This document shows, in pieces, positions 7,621-15,686 of a DNA stretch of 20,648 nucleotides. Location of the stretch: positions 1-20,648 of the forward strand of contig NMUJ01000010.1 of NCBI GenBank assembly GCA_002256535.1, read 5' to 3'. Under the pieces are notes generated by a model. That model searched no databases, was not told where the DNA came from, and saw nothing but the letters and a program-made list of their open reading frames with translations. The translations under genes and the position numbers were made by a program. Position 1 is the stretch's first letter. Each line of letters starts with the position of its first letter. Origin of the DNA: Caldifarciminota bacterium 4484_18. Its GTDB lineage: Bacteria; Hydrothermota; UBA3073; NMUJ01.

Positions 7621-8582
7621 AAGGCATAGGGTTGTTTTCGGGTGGCCTCGACAGTCAGCTGGCTGCCAAGCTTATAATGGTACAGAAAGTGGATGTGCTA
7701 CTGGTACACTTTACACACGTATTTTTGACACAGAAATTGGACAATGTTAAACATTACGCAGAGAATTTAGGTGCACCTCTTGAGGTGATAGATGTAAGTG
7801 AGGATATGGTTGAAATCGTCAGACAACCGAGTCACGGTTATGGTGACACGATGAACCCTTGCATCGACTGTCGTATAATGACGTTGGTTAAAGCTAAACA
7901 GTTTATGGAAGATGAAGCTGACTTTATATTTACGGGCGAGGTTGTGGGGCAACGTCCGATGACCCAAATGCGACACACCATGCGTTATATAGAACGGTGT
8001 GCGGGGTTGGAAAATAGGGTTGTACGGCCGCTTTCACAGAAGTTACTGTGGGAAACTATACCCGAAAAGAAAGGTATACTCGACAGAAATCGCTTACTTG
8101 CAATATCAGGACGTGGCCGCTATATGCAGGAAGAGTTGGCCAGGATATTCGGTATAAAAGAGTTTCCCGCACCTGCAGGTGGATGTCTGCTTACAGATCC
8201 GGGGTTCTCGCAGCGTATAAAAGATGCTATAGAGCATGACAAACTTTCTGTTAAAGATGTGACATTACTGAAACTCGGTCGCCACTTCAGGCTACCGAAT
8301 GGTGGTAAATTGATATTGGGGCGTAACCGTTCCGAAAACAGTAAACTCGAACAGTTAGCTGAGGAGAGCGATGTATTGCTAAGGACACCCCTGAATAATG
8401 CACCCATAGGGGTGTTACGGCATGGTAAACTTGAAGATCTACAACTTGCTATGCGGATATTGCTCCGCTATGCGAAAGGCGAGCGTCGCGTTATAGTGTG
8501 GGACAAAAAGGGTAATCGCAACTTCTTCGTAACTGAACCATTACAGGTGAGTGAAGTCGCTAAGTTTATGGTAAAATTATAA
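7617..8582 (+). CDS. PP-loop ATPase, tRNA thiolation-type protein with C-terminal NFACT-R-like domain
   Basis: A 321-residue cytoplasmic protein. The N-terminal PP-loop is SGGLDSQLA (residues 8-16), used to adenylate a base before sulfur insertion. Cys82 and Cys85 (CIDCR) and Cys190 (AGGCLLTD) are placed like the metal or persulfide cysteines of MnmA/ThiI-type tRNA thiolases. FTGEVVGQRPMTQ matches the conserved substrate-side loop of these proteins. The C-terminal part (HFRLPNGGKLILGRNRSEN) resembles the small DUF814/NFACT-R RNA-binding module found in a group often annotated as predicted tRNA 2-thiouridylase. I therefore do not call it mnmA or thiI. It overlaps the EIIA-like gene by four bases and ends the guaB run. 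Confidence 0.75.
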   Translation: MKGIGLFSGGLDSQLAAKLIMVQKVDVLLVHFTHVFLTQKLDNVKHYAENLGAPLEVIDVSEDMVEIVRQPSHGYGDTMNPCIDCRIMTLVKAKQFMEDEADFIFTGEVVGQRPMTQMRHTMRYIERCAGLENRVVRPLSQKLLWETIPEKKGILDRNRLLAISGRGRYMQEELARIFGIKEFPAPAGGCLLTDPGFSQRIKDAIEHDKLSVKDVTLLKLGRHFRLPNGGKLILGRNRSENSKLEQLAEESDVLLRTPLNNAPIGVLRHGKLEDLQLAMRILLRYAKGERRVIVWDKKGNRNFFVTEPLQVSEVAKFMVKL

Positions 8583-8604
8583 GCTGGCGGTCGATAAGTA
8601 CCCG

Positions 8605-8632
8605 TTGACGAACCCCCAAACCCAAGTATTTT
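8605..8632 (+). promoter_or_regulatory. Promoter for trxB, leaderless spacing
   Basis: TTGACG (8605-8610), a 16-base spacer and TATTTT (8627-8632) end eight bases before the ATG at 8641. No Shine-Dalgarno site is visible. Confidence 0.55.
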
Positions 8633-8640
8633 AGTTGCCT

Positions 8641-9570
8641 ATGGAAAGGGTGGATCTTATTATAGTGGGGGCAGGTCCAGCAGGCTTAACAGCTGGTATC
8701 TACGCAGGGAGGGCGAAATTAAACACTTTGATACTTGAGAAGCATACAATTGGTGGGTTAGTTGCAACTACGGATAGGATCGAAAATTACCCGGGCTTTC
8801 CAGGGGGTATCTCAGGGATCGAGCTCGCGGAACGACTAAAAACGCAAGTCGAATCATTAGGCGTGAGAATCATACCATCTACAGAGGTGATAGAATTTGA
8901 TGTAGAAGAGAGGGTCAAAAAATTCATAACTACCGACAAAACTTACTTAAGTAAAGCAGCTATAATTGCAACTGGCTGCGAACCCATCAAATTGAATGTA
9001 CCAGGTGAAGCCACCCTACGTGGGTGTGGCGTTTCATATTGTGCCATATGTGATGGACCATTTTTCAAAGGTAAAACTGTTATCGTGGTAGGTGCTGGCA
9101 GTTCGGGCTTACAGGAAAGCTTATATCTTGCAAGATTTGTCAACAAGGTCACCATTATAGAGATTTTACCGCAGCCCACCGGCGAGAAAATCCTACAGGA
9201 CAGAATTAAACATGCATCAAATATTGAATTACTTACAAATCATAAGGTTATCGCTATAGAAGGTGACACTAAAGTGGAAGCCGTACGTGTATTAAATATG
9301 GTCGATAACACTGAGTACATTATCAAAGCGGATGCAGTCTTCGTGTATATGGGGTTAAAGCCAATAACTGAATTCCTACGCGGTAAGCTGAAACTGGACT
9401 CTGAAGGGTATGTAGTGACGGACGAAAATTTGCAAACTTCCGTACCAGGGGTATTTGGTGCCGGTGATGTACGTCGTAAGGTATTACGCCAAATAGCTAC
9501 TGCAGTGGGTGATGGTGCACTTGCCGCGTATATGGCACAACAGTATATTGAAAAAAATGGAACCTATTGA
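8641..9570 (+). CDS. trxB: Thioredoxin reductase-like flavoprotein
   Basis: A 309-residue FAD-dependent disulfide reductase of the low-molecular-weight TrxR type. It has an N-terminal FAD site GAGPAGL (10-16), the redox-active CAIC (Cys134, Cys137) in SYCAICDG, a second dinucleotide site GAGSSG (151-156), and a C-terminal FAD motif with GVFGAGDV. The start is the ATG at 8641; a TTG two codons upstream is possible but less likely given the promoter. The NADPH-specific residues are not there: GGGDSA is GAGSSG, and the HRRxxxR block is replaced by IIEILPQPTGEK. The electron donor is thus uncertain. It overlaps trxA by 14 bases, so thioredoxin is the obvious partner. Confidence 0.9.
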   Translation: MERVDLIIVGAGPAGLTAGIYAGRAKLNTLILEKHTIGGLVATTDRIENYPGFPGGISGIELAERLKTQVESLGVRIIPSTEVIEFDVEERVKKFITTDKTYLSKAAIIATGCEPIKLNVPGEATLRGCGVSYCAICDGPFFKGKTVIVVGAGSSGLQESLYLARFVNKVTIIEILPQPTGEKILQDRIKHASNIELLTNHKVIAIEGDTKVEAVRVLNMVDNTEYIIKADAVFVYMGLKPITEFLRGKLKLDSEGYVVTDENLQTSVPGVFGAGDVRRKVLRQIATAVGDGALAAYMAQQYIEKNGTY

Positions 9571-9883
9571 AGTAAACAGCGAGAATTTTGAAGAGGAAGT
9601 TTTAAAATCTACCCTCCCTGTGGTGGTAGATTTTTGGGCACCCTGGTGCCCACCCTGTAAAGTAATCGCTCCTATACTTGAGGAGCTAACTAACGAATAC
9701 GAAGGTAAGGTAAAGTTCTGTAAGCTGAACGCTGATAGAAATGAATCTATCACCCTTAAGTATGGAATAAAGAGCATCCCTACACTTATTGTGTTTGTAG
9801 CTGGTAAAGAGGTGGATCGCATTGTGGGAGTGTTACCTAAGGATAAACTTACGAAATGGCTCGACAAAATATTGGGCGAATGA
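9557..9883 (+). CDS. trxA: Thioredoxin
   Basis: A 108-residue cytoplasmic thioredoxin. I choose the start at 9557 (MEPIEVNSENFEEEV), which gives the standard length; the frame is open further upstream but that region is trxB. The active site is WCPPC (Trp30, Cys31, Cys34) in VVDFWAPWCPPCK, with Pro instead of the usual Gly between the cysteines. The cis-proline is in KSIPTLIVF and the C-terminal helix is normal. It sits directly after trxB with a 14-base overlap and before a second thioredoxin-fold gene, so the three probably form one redox unit. Confidence 0.95.
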   Translation: MEPIEVNSENFEEEVLKSTLPVVVDFWAPWCPPCKVIAPILEELTNEYEGKVKFCKLNADRNESITLKYGIKSIPTLIVFVAGKEVDRIVGVLPKDKLTKWLDKILGE

Positions 9884-10368
9884 TGCGATGGCTAATCATG
9901 CTCATAATGGTGGTCAGTGTAATAAACTGTAAAAATAAAGACATTAAAAGGGCACCAAACTTCACACTGGAGGATTTGCAAGGTAACAAACATTCACTGA
10001 GCGATTATGCAGATGAAATTGTTGTGTTGGATTTTTGGGCTACATGGTGTGCTCCATGTCGTGTGGAGATACCACATCTCAAGCGAATACAGAATAAGTA
10101 TAAGGAGAAGGGGGTTGTAGTTATAGGGGTAGCGGTGTCCGATAGAAAAGACAGGGTACGCGATTTCGTACAACAGATGGACATAAATTATCTCATTTTG
10201 ATGGGCACTAATCGTGTAGCCCAAACTTATAAAATAAAAGCTATACCTACAACTTATGTGTTAGACAGGGGTAACCTCATACATAAGAAGTTTGTTGGCT
10301 TCTATCCGGGTATGGAGAATGTGCTAATGAGCATCATAGATAGTCTTATGACCTTAGAACCTCAATAA
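9880..10368 (+). CDS. TlpA/ResA-like thioredoxin-fold protein, probable lipoprotein
   Basis: A 162-residue protein with a short hydrophobic N-terminal segment ending in VINC (Cys17), a weak lipobox (Asn at -1 is unusual). It is therefore exported, either as a lipoprotein or held by an uncleaved helix. The AhpC/TSA-Redoxin-type domain follows: APNFTLEDLQG, VVLDFWATWCAPC with Cys57 and Cys60, then GVAVSDRKDRV and AIPTTYVLDRG with the cis-proline. Such proteins reduce disulfides or haem-binding cysteines on the outer side of the membrane. The start at 9880 overlaps the trxA stop as ATGA; an upstream ATG at 9856 would put polar residues before the signal. iorB follows after one base. Confidence 0.85.
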   Translation: MMRWLIMLIMVVSVINCKNKDIKRAPNFTLEDLQGNKHSLSDYADEIVVLDFWATWCAPCRVEIPHLKRIQNKYKEKGVVVIGVAVSDRKDRVRDFVQQMDINYLILMGTNRVAQTYKIKAIPTTYVLDRGNLIHKKFVGFYPGMENVLMSIIDSLMTLEPQ

Positions 10369-10369
10369 T

Positions 10370-10954
10370 ATGGCGGGTAGGCTATATTCGGTAATGTTTA
10401 CGGGGGTTGGTGGTCAGGGTGTGTTGGTCGCCAGCGATATACTTGCGATAGCTGCAATGTATGCGGGTTATGATGTTAAAAAGAGTGAAGTCCACGGTAT
10501 GGCACAACGTGGTGGTAGTGTCGAGAGTGGGGTAAGGTTTGGTGATAGAGTTTTCTCTCCACTCATAGGTATGGGAGAAGCCGATTTCCTGATAGCATTT
10601 GAGAAGCTCGAAGCTTTACGTGCACTCAAATATTTACGTAAAGGGGGGACCTGTCTGATAAATGACCATGAGTGGATGCCACTTTCAGTACTTACGGGTG
10701 AATTTACATATCCTCATGATGTATTAGATAGGGTCAAAAAATATGCTGATAAAGCTTATCTGGTGCCGGGGTTGGAATTGGCGAAACGTGCCGGTAACCC
10801 ACGTACGTTGAATGTGGTTGTATTGGGTGTGTTGGCACGTTTCTTGCCATTACCACAAGAGGTGTGGATATATGCGCTCAACAAGCGTATCAAGAAGAAA
10901 TACATAGATGTAAACAAAAAGGCGTTCGAGTTGGGTAATAAATTCACGTTATGA
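10370..10954 (+). CDS. iorB: Indolepyruvate/2-oxoacid:ferredoxin oxidoreductase beta (gamma-type) subunit
   Basis: A 194-residue protein of the pyruvate/2-oxoacid ferredoxin oxidoreductase gamma-domain family. GVGGQGVLVAS (residues 12-22) and KKSEVHGMAQRGGSV (37-51) are its hallmark motifs. IorB works with IorA, which carries thiamine diphosphate and 4Fe-4S clusters, to convert aryl pyruvates to aryl-acetyl-CoA and reduced ferredoxin in anaerobic amino-acid breakdown. No iorA or other 2-oxoacid oxidoreductase subunit lies in the window, so its partner must be elsewhere, or this is a stand-alone homologue. It starts two bases after the TlpA-like stop and overlaps the exporter gene by ATGA. Confidence 0.88.
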   Translation: MAGRLYSVMFTGVGGQGVLVASDILAIAAMYAGYDVKKSEVHGMAQRGGSVESGVRFGDRVFSPLIGMGEADFLIAFEKLEALRALKYLRKGGTCLINDHEWMPLSVLTGEFTYPHDVLDRVKKYADKAYLVPGLELAKRAGNPRTLNVVVLGVLARFLPLPQEVWIYALNKRIKKKYIDVNKKAFELGNKFTL

Positions 10955-12642
10955 AATACATCTTACGACACCTGTCCCAACGTAAAGGTAAACTGTTGTT
11001 GATATTATTGTTGACGCTCGTATATGCTGTATTATCTGGGATATCTTTAACAGCGATAATGCCGCTGGTGAGCTCCATATTTCGTGTGGATACACAAACG
11101 TCCGGTATTCTTGGCAACTTTAACCAGTATTTTCTGAGGTATACACCCATGCAAGCAGTAATTCTGATAAGTGGCCTCATTGTGGTGGTCTTCTTATTAC
11201 GTGGTATTGTGGGATATGCTCAGCGTTACCTTGGAGCAAAATTGGAAGAAAGTATCATCAAAGAGCTACGTGATAAGCTTTATACACATATACATGCTTT
11301 ACCGTTGTCATACTTCGTGAAAGAACATTCAGGTCACCTGATAGCCAGGGCGACGAGTGATGTTGACGGTATTAGACGTGGTATAAAAGATGGATTTTTG
11401 CCTATAATTCGTGAGACTATGCTTATATTGGTGTACAGTGGGATAGCGATATATTTATCACCTATACTCTTTTTATACACAGTGGTTATATTCTTGCCAA
11501 TATTTCTCATCATACAGCGGTTGGGTATGAAACTACGGCATGAAAGCGAGCGCGTACAGAATAGGATGGCAAAAGTAACACGTGCACTGAGTGAAACTTT
11601 CGGTGGTATAAAGGTGATAAAAGCATATGCGGCAGAAGCCGAAGATAAGCGTAGGTTTGATAACCTCACACTCGCCCATATGCGAACCATGTTGAAATTT
11701 GAGCGTCTGAGTCTCATAGGTACACCGTTGGCGGAGTTTATGTTTTCGTTAGCGATAGCAGTTATGTTAATATTAGGCGCATATGCAATATTTATCAAAC
11801 ATGTACTAACAGCGGCTGAATTCATACTATTTATAGGTGCGATAGTGGCACTCGTACAACCGGTACGGAATGTTGCACAGGCTAATTCATTGCTACAACG
11901 TGCAATAAATGTCACGGATCGTGTATATAGGGTGATGGAGTTACCCTGTGAACGTCCACACGGTGGCATACCATGGCGTGGACTTAAGAAATGTATAGTG
12001 TTTGATGATGTACACTTTGCGTACGATACAGAATATGTATTAGTGGGGGTTAATTTTAGTATCCACAAAGGTGAGAAGATAGCAATTATAGGTACCTCAG
12101 GGGTGGGTAAGACTACGATTGTCGATTTATTGCTCGGTTTTTACGAACCCACCCACGGTAGGATAATCGTGGACGGTTACGATCTACGTGAAATAGATTT
12201 AAGAAGTTGGCGCAAACGCATAGGGGTGGTGACTCAAGAGCCGATACTATTTAATACCACCATCATAGAAAATATAGCGCTCGGCGAACCTACAGTTGAT
12301 ATTAAAAGGGTGAAACGTGCCGCTATACTTGCACATGCAGAAGAATTCATAAGTAAATTGTCGCATGGCTATAACACCATAATAGGGGAGAGGGGGGTTA
12401 CGTTATCAGGGGGTGAACGTCAACGGCTGGCACTTGCACGCGCTATTTACAAAGAACCGGAAATACTGATACTGGATGAAGTAACTGCATATCTGGATCG
12501 CGAGTCAGCTCAAAAGATAGAAGCTGCACTTGAAGAAGTGCTTAAGGGACGAACTGCACTCATCATAACACATGATGAGTCTACACTTAAGTTGGTAGAT
12601 CATGTTTTGGAACTCAGGGGTGGTCGTATCCACAGCATATAG
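10951..12642 (+). CDS. ABC exporter, MsbA/ABCB type (fused membrane and ATPase domains)
   Basis: A 563-residue half-transporter of the inner membrane that would work as a homodimer. The transmembrane domain spans residues about 1-320 with six hydrophobic helices. The nucleotide-binding domain follows with Walker A GTSGVGKT (381-388), signature LSGGERQR (485-492), Walker B ILILDEVTAYLD and the switch His in IITHDE. DEVTAYLD replaces the common DEATSALD, but the catalytic Glu is kept. Related proteins flip lipids (MsbA), export drugs or export peptides; no peptidase C39 domain is present. In a cell with an outer membrane a lipid flippase is plausible, but the neighbours (redox genes before, a lipoprotein after) do not decide the substrate. 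It overlaps iorB by four bases. Confidence 0.92.
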   Translation: MKYILRHLSQRKGKLLLILLLTLVYAVLSGISLTAIMPLVSSIFRVDTQTSGILGNFNQYFLRYTPMQAVILISGLIVVVFLLRGIVGYAQRYLGAKLEESIIKELRDKLYTHIHALPLSYFVKEHSGHLIARATSDVDGIRRGIKDGFLPIIRETMLILVYSGIAIYLSPILFLYTVVIFLPIFLIIQRLGMKLRHESERVQNRMAKVTRALSETFGGIKVIKAYAAEAEDKRRFDNLTLAHMRTMLKFERLSLIGTPLAEFMFSLAIAVMLILGAYAIFIKHVLTAAEFILFIGAIVALVQPVRNVAQANSLLQRAINVTDRVYRVMELPCERPHGGIPWRGLKKCIVFDDVHFAYDTEYVLVGVNFSIHKGEKIAIIGTSGVGKTTIVDLLLGFYEPTHGRIIVDGYDLREIDLRSWRKRIGVVTQEPILFNTTIIENIALGEPTVDIKRVKRAAILAHAEEFISKLSHGYNTIIGERGVTLSGGERQRLALARAIYKEPEILILDEVTAYLDRESAQKIEAALEEVLKGRTALIITHDESTLKLVDHVLELRGGRIHSI

Positions 12643-12666
12643 TGCGTGTCTATTTAGCTTGTTCCG

Positions 12667-12696
12667 TTTACACTCATTGAATTAGATTTATATTTA
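12667..12696 (+). promoter_or_regulatory. Promoter for the lipoprotein/barrel run, leaderless spacing
   Basis: TTTACA (12667-12672), an 18-base spacer and TATTTA (12691-12696) end eight bases before the ATG at 12705. There is no Shine-Dalgarno site. Confidence 0.5.
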
Positions 12697-12704
12697 AAAG
12701 TATC

Positions 12705-12965
12705 ATGAAGAAAGTGAATTATAGCATACTTGGGTTATACTTGGTGATGACAATCGGTTGCTTATACATGGCCACGTGTAGGAGGCCTGAAAGATTGGAT
12801 TTGGAAACACAACTCACTATACCAATATTCCATAAACCTGATAGTTTTCACATATCCGTTGAAGATATGGATTATCTAAGGGTAGGGGATGATTCCAGAT
12901 ATTACCCTACAGTTTACCCGAAAGTACATATTATGGGCCGATCGATCCTTTCTACAACGAGGTAG
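12705..12965 (+). CDS. N-terminal fragment of a large lipoprotein (separated from its body by a frameshift)
   Basis: 86 residues as read. It starts with a signal peptide and a lipobox TIGC (Cys at about residue 19) or MATC, then a beta-rich segment RLDLETQLTIPIF and DMDYLRVGDDSRYYPTVYPKVHI. The last dozen residues (after about position 12935) look out of frame. The -1 frame is open from 12893 without a stop and continues smoothly (PIDPFYNEVESYHDVG) into the ORF at 13004. I therefore read 12705-14476 as one gene of about 590 residues, with one base missing (or two extra) between 12893 and 12962. It may be a real mutation or an assembly error. I do not recognise the family; it looks like a surface beta-sandwich lipoprotein. 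Confidence 0.7.
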   Translation: MKKVNYSILGLYLVMTIGCLYMATCRRPERLDLETQLTIPIFHKPDSFHISVEDMDYLRVGDDSRYYPTVYPKVHIMGRSILSTTR

Positions 12966-13003
12966 AGTCTTACCATGATGTTGGCAATGCATTTGATTCC
13001 ATA

Positions 13004-14476
13004 ATGTTAGAGGCTGGTAAAATTATTACATCGATACATAACTATACAGAGGTGCCGTTTGACTCATTATATCTTGAGCTCGGCGATCCCAATAACTCAC
13101 ACCAGCTGATACTCTCATACATGTATATTGGAGCTCATGATAGTGTGTTAGATACCATCTACGTAGAGAATGTAAAGTTATCCAGATACATGCAGATAAA
13201 TGCGAAGTGGGGGTCACCCGGCACTGACGGTCAATCGGTAAGTGTAACCAGAGATGATTCGATAGTCTTTAAACTCAATATCGATTCATTGATCGCTACA
13301 TACATCTACGGGTATGCGGCTGCATTTAGGCTGCGTCATGATAGGTTTGTGGAGATTACAGGTCTACCGTTTGTTGTAGATAGTTTGTATATAAGCAAAG
13401 GGTGTGGGGGGTTGAAACTTGAAAGTGAGTGGAATATACCTTTTCGTTGTTCACTTTACGTGTATGAGATGGCGAGAGCGCTTGGGTTTGATTTCACACC
13501 CCCCATAGATAGTGTTAGATTTGACATGGACGACACCTATTTAAGGACAGAAGATAACAGATTACATTTTTACATGGAGCTGTCTATACCAGAAACACCA
13601 ATAGCTATAGATGCAACTTCTTCAACCCGACTCCATATCTACTTCGATACGCTAAATGTTGATTGGCTATATGGTAGAATTATCGAGGAGATAATAGAAG
13701 CTACATCGCCTGAGACTATAAAATTGGACTTACCCACGGAAATGGAACACCTCAACCTATGTTCGAGTTTCCTTAAGCTTACGTTCATAAACACGGTTGG
13801 ATTTGATGCGGATTTGCAAATCGATGTAAATGCTGTAGGTGATGGAGGTGAGCTTATACGTTCATATACAGGGAGAATAGCGCGTGGTAGCACATCACAC
13901 CCTGATACATCGGTTATAGAGTGTGATATCTCAGATATACTCAACCTCCGGCCTTATGAAGTTATAGTGGGTGCACGTGCTGCTTTGCCACCACAAACTG
14001 GTGCAATATGGTATGACAGTTGGGTGAAAATGTATGGTGAATCCATAACACCGCTTACGATTGTTTTGATAGCCCCAGATACTCTGTTCATGGATACCAC
14101 CTATGCTGAGATGGGGGTTGAAGAAGCGGATCAAATAACAGCAGCCGAAGCAGTGGTCAGTATCGAGAATCGTTTCCCGATAGGGCTCCATAGCACGATA
14201 TGGTTGGATAGCCTCAACATAGAGGTATCTATCCCAGCAGCACCTACGGATGAGCGAGGTATAGCGGTCATGTCAGTAGATACAACCATAAGGATGGAGT
14301 TTATTGATGAGCGGTTAGCAATACTTCAGCAGATACTCAAACAAGATAGTGTGGCGGTAATACCTGTGATCCATGTACCTACAACCGATACCATTACTAT
14401 TACCGCAAATGACTACATTGGCTACAAATACGCATATCTTGTGCTTAGGGTTAGACTGGAGAAAGAGCTCAAATGA
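13004..14476 (+). CDS. Large beta-rich surface protein, main part of the frameshifted lipoprotein
   Basis: 490 residues from the first in-frame ATG, but the frame is open back to 12893 and the real N terminus is probably the signal peptide at 12705. The protein is acidic and beta-rich, with repeating patterns such as PFDSLYLELGD, HDSVLDTIYVENVKL, DSIVFKLNIDSLIA and VDSLYISKGC. This alternation suggests several stacked beta-sandwich domains facing the periplasm or outside. No enzymatic motif is visible. It overlaps the next gene, a barrel-type outer membrane protein, by ATGA, so the two are probably made together. Family unknown to me; comparable lipoprotein-plus-barrel pairs occur in WOR-3-like genomes (inference). 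Confidence 0.75.
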   Translation: MLEAGKIITSIHNYTEVPFDSLYLELGDPNNSHQLILSYMYIGAHDSVLDTIYVENVKLSRYMQINAKWGSPGTDGQSVSVTRDDSIVFKLNIDSLIATYIYGYAAAFRLRHDRFVEITGLPFVVDSLYISKGCGGLKLESEWNIPFRCSLYVYEMARALGFDFTPPIDSVRFDMDDTYLRTEDNRLHFYMELSIPETPIAIDATSSTRLHIYFDTLNVDWLYGRIIEEIIEATSPETIKLDLPTEMEHLNLCSSFLKLTFINTVGFDADLQIDVNAVGDGGELIRSYTGRIARGSTSHPDTSVIECDISDILNLRPYEVIVGARAALPPQTGAIWYDSWVKMYGESITPLTIVLIAPDTLFMDTTYAEMGVEEADQITAAEAVVSIENRFPIGLHSTIWLDSLNIEVSIPAAPTDERGIAVMSVDTTIRMEFIDERLAILQQILKQDSVAVIPVIHVPTTDTITITANDYIGYKYAYLVLRVRLEKELK

Positions 14477-15612
14477 TGTTCATACTGTGGTTACTTGGGG
14501 GGTTCATACCAGGGGGGCCTCAAGCAGTGGGATGGAACCCCGCACTCATTTACGCGGAGAGATGGACGATCAATCTACTAACCTTGGAAGCGGAGGTATT
14601 CAACAACTGTTTACCCTATAATGAGTTAATGGTGGATAAGATCGATGAGCCGTTCAGACAGAAGCTACTGCAATCGATGCCATCGGATGGGTTTATGGCC
14701 ATCGGTGAATTTAGCGGTCATATTCTATGTATAGCATACAGGGATGTGGGGTTTGCTGTGAAACTGAAAGGAAGCGGTCGCTTACATTTGGCGAATGAGC
14801 TGCTGGATCTGCTACTTATCGGTAATGAGCTGAATCGCACATATGAAGTACATGGTGAGCCGATGGATAACCAAGCCAGTTTATACTACGATATAGGTAT
14901 AGGTGTAAGTATCCCATTCGAACTTGGTAATAACCAGTTAAAGGTAGGGATAGGATTCCATATCTATCGTGGGTTATACTGTATGGGGGTGGAAAGGTTC
15001 GATTTCATCGGTAAGACCACAGAGAATTGCATCTGTAGTAGTAGTGATGTAAGCGTTAGGATTAGCGAATCCGGTAGCGGTTATGGGATGGATCTTGGTA
15101 TCACGGTAAAACAGCCAGGAGGTTGGGAATATGGGGCAGCAATTACGGAGATTGGTAACCTCCTATGGTACAGGGGTGAACAGAGAGAATGGACATATGA
15201 ACTTGACAGCTTTGCACTGGATATGCTCGATAGCTTAGAGGAGATATGGTTAACTGAATATGAGGTGACAGAAGTTGAGAAATTCACAACCACGTTGCCA
15301 ACAATCTACCGTGTATATGCAAAATATGATGTGGGTGATTGGGAGTTGGGCACTGTATTGGACTATCAGTTATATAAAACAGCTGCACGCCAGAAAAGCG
15401 TTGAATGGATAGCCTTCACTATATATGAAGGATGGCGTTGGATAGACTTAGGTATTGGGATGGGTTACACCCATAAAGGGATAGTGTTCATACCCACTAT
15501 AAAGGTGAAGCCACCACATTTCCATTGCAATATATCATTATGTTCTATGGATGGCATATACCCCTGGGCAAAAGGGGTAGCCACAAAGTTAGAGCTTATC
15601 CTTACGTTTTGA
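14473..15612 (+). CDS. Outer-membrane beta-barrel-like protein
   Basis: 379 residues. The first about 17 residues (MMFILWLLGGFIPGGPQA) are a short signal peptide, followed by VGWNPALIYAE, the N-P-A pattern near the N terminus typical of FadL/PorV/DUF5723-like barrels. Many amphipathic strands follow (SLYYDIGIGVSIPFEL, QLKVGIGFHIYRGLY, EYGAAITEIGNLLWY, WIDLGIGMGYTHKGIVFIPTIKV). The last segment ends in aromatic Phe (LELILTF), a usual recognition signal for barrel insertion. It overlaps the frameshifted lipoprotein gene by four bases. It is probably an outer-membrane protein, partner of that lipoprotein; no substrate can be inferred. A stable hairpin follows it at 15658. Confidence 0.7.
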   Translation: MMFILWLLGGFIPGGPQAVGWNPALIYAERWTINLLTLEAEVFNNCLPYNELMVDKIDEPFRQKLLQSMPSDGFMAIGEFSGHILCIAYRDVGFAVKLKGSGRLHLANELLDLLLIGNELNRTYEVHGEPMDNQASLYYDIGIGVSIPFELGNNQLKVGIGFHIYRGLYCMGVERFDFIGKTTENCICSSSDVSVRISESGSGYGMDLGITVKQPGGWEYGAAITEIGNLLWYRGEQREWTYELDSFALDMLDSLEEIWLTEYEVTEVEKFTTTLPTIYRVYAKYDVGDWELGTVLDYQLYKTAARQKSVEWIAFTIYEGWRWIDLGIGMGYTHKGIVFIPTIKVKPPHFHCNISLCSMDGIYPWAKGVATKLELILTF

Positions 15613-15657
15613 TCATTTGCCAGCTACATGATTTATTATTGCTATGTGGTGAAATAG

Positions 15658-15686
15658 AAAATATGGCTTGCCTTTTGCCATATTTT
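15658..15686 (+). terminator. Perfect 10-bp hairpin between the barrel gene and the DivIC-like gene
   Basis: AAAATATGGC (15658-15667) and GCCATATTTT (15677-15686) are exact reverse complements around a nine-base loop. The T-rich 3' arm and A-rich 5' arm resemble a bidirectional intrinsic terminator for the run that ends at 15612. The stem has few G-C pairs, so termination may be weak, or the repeat may be an operator for the gene at 15703. Confidence 0.4.

Noticed and set aside
11334..12068. 244-residue minus-strand ORF
   Set aside because: Lies wholly inside the ABC exporter; composition (Ser/Ile/Asn-rich, no motif) is that of an antisense shadow.
10951..12642. Peptide/bacteriocin exporter linked to a secreted product
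   Set aside because: No C39 peptidase domain in the exporter and no small double-glycine precursor gene nearby.
12893..12965. Programmed -1 ribosomal frameshift in the lipoprotein gene
   Set aside because: No X-XXY-YYZ slippery heptamer is in the overlap and I see no strong downstream stem; a one-base deletion or sequencing error is simpler.
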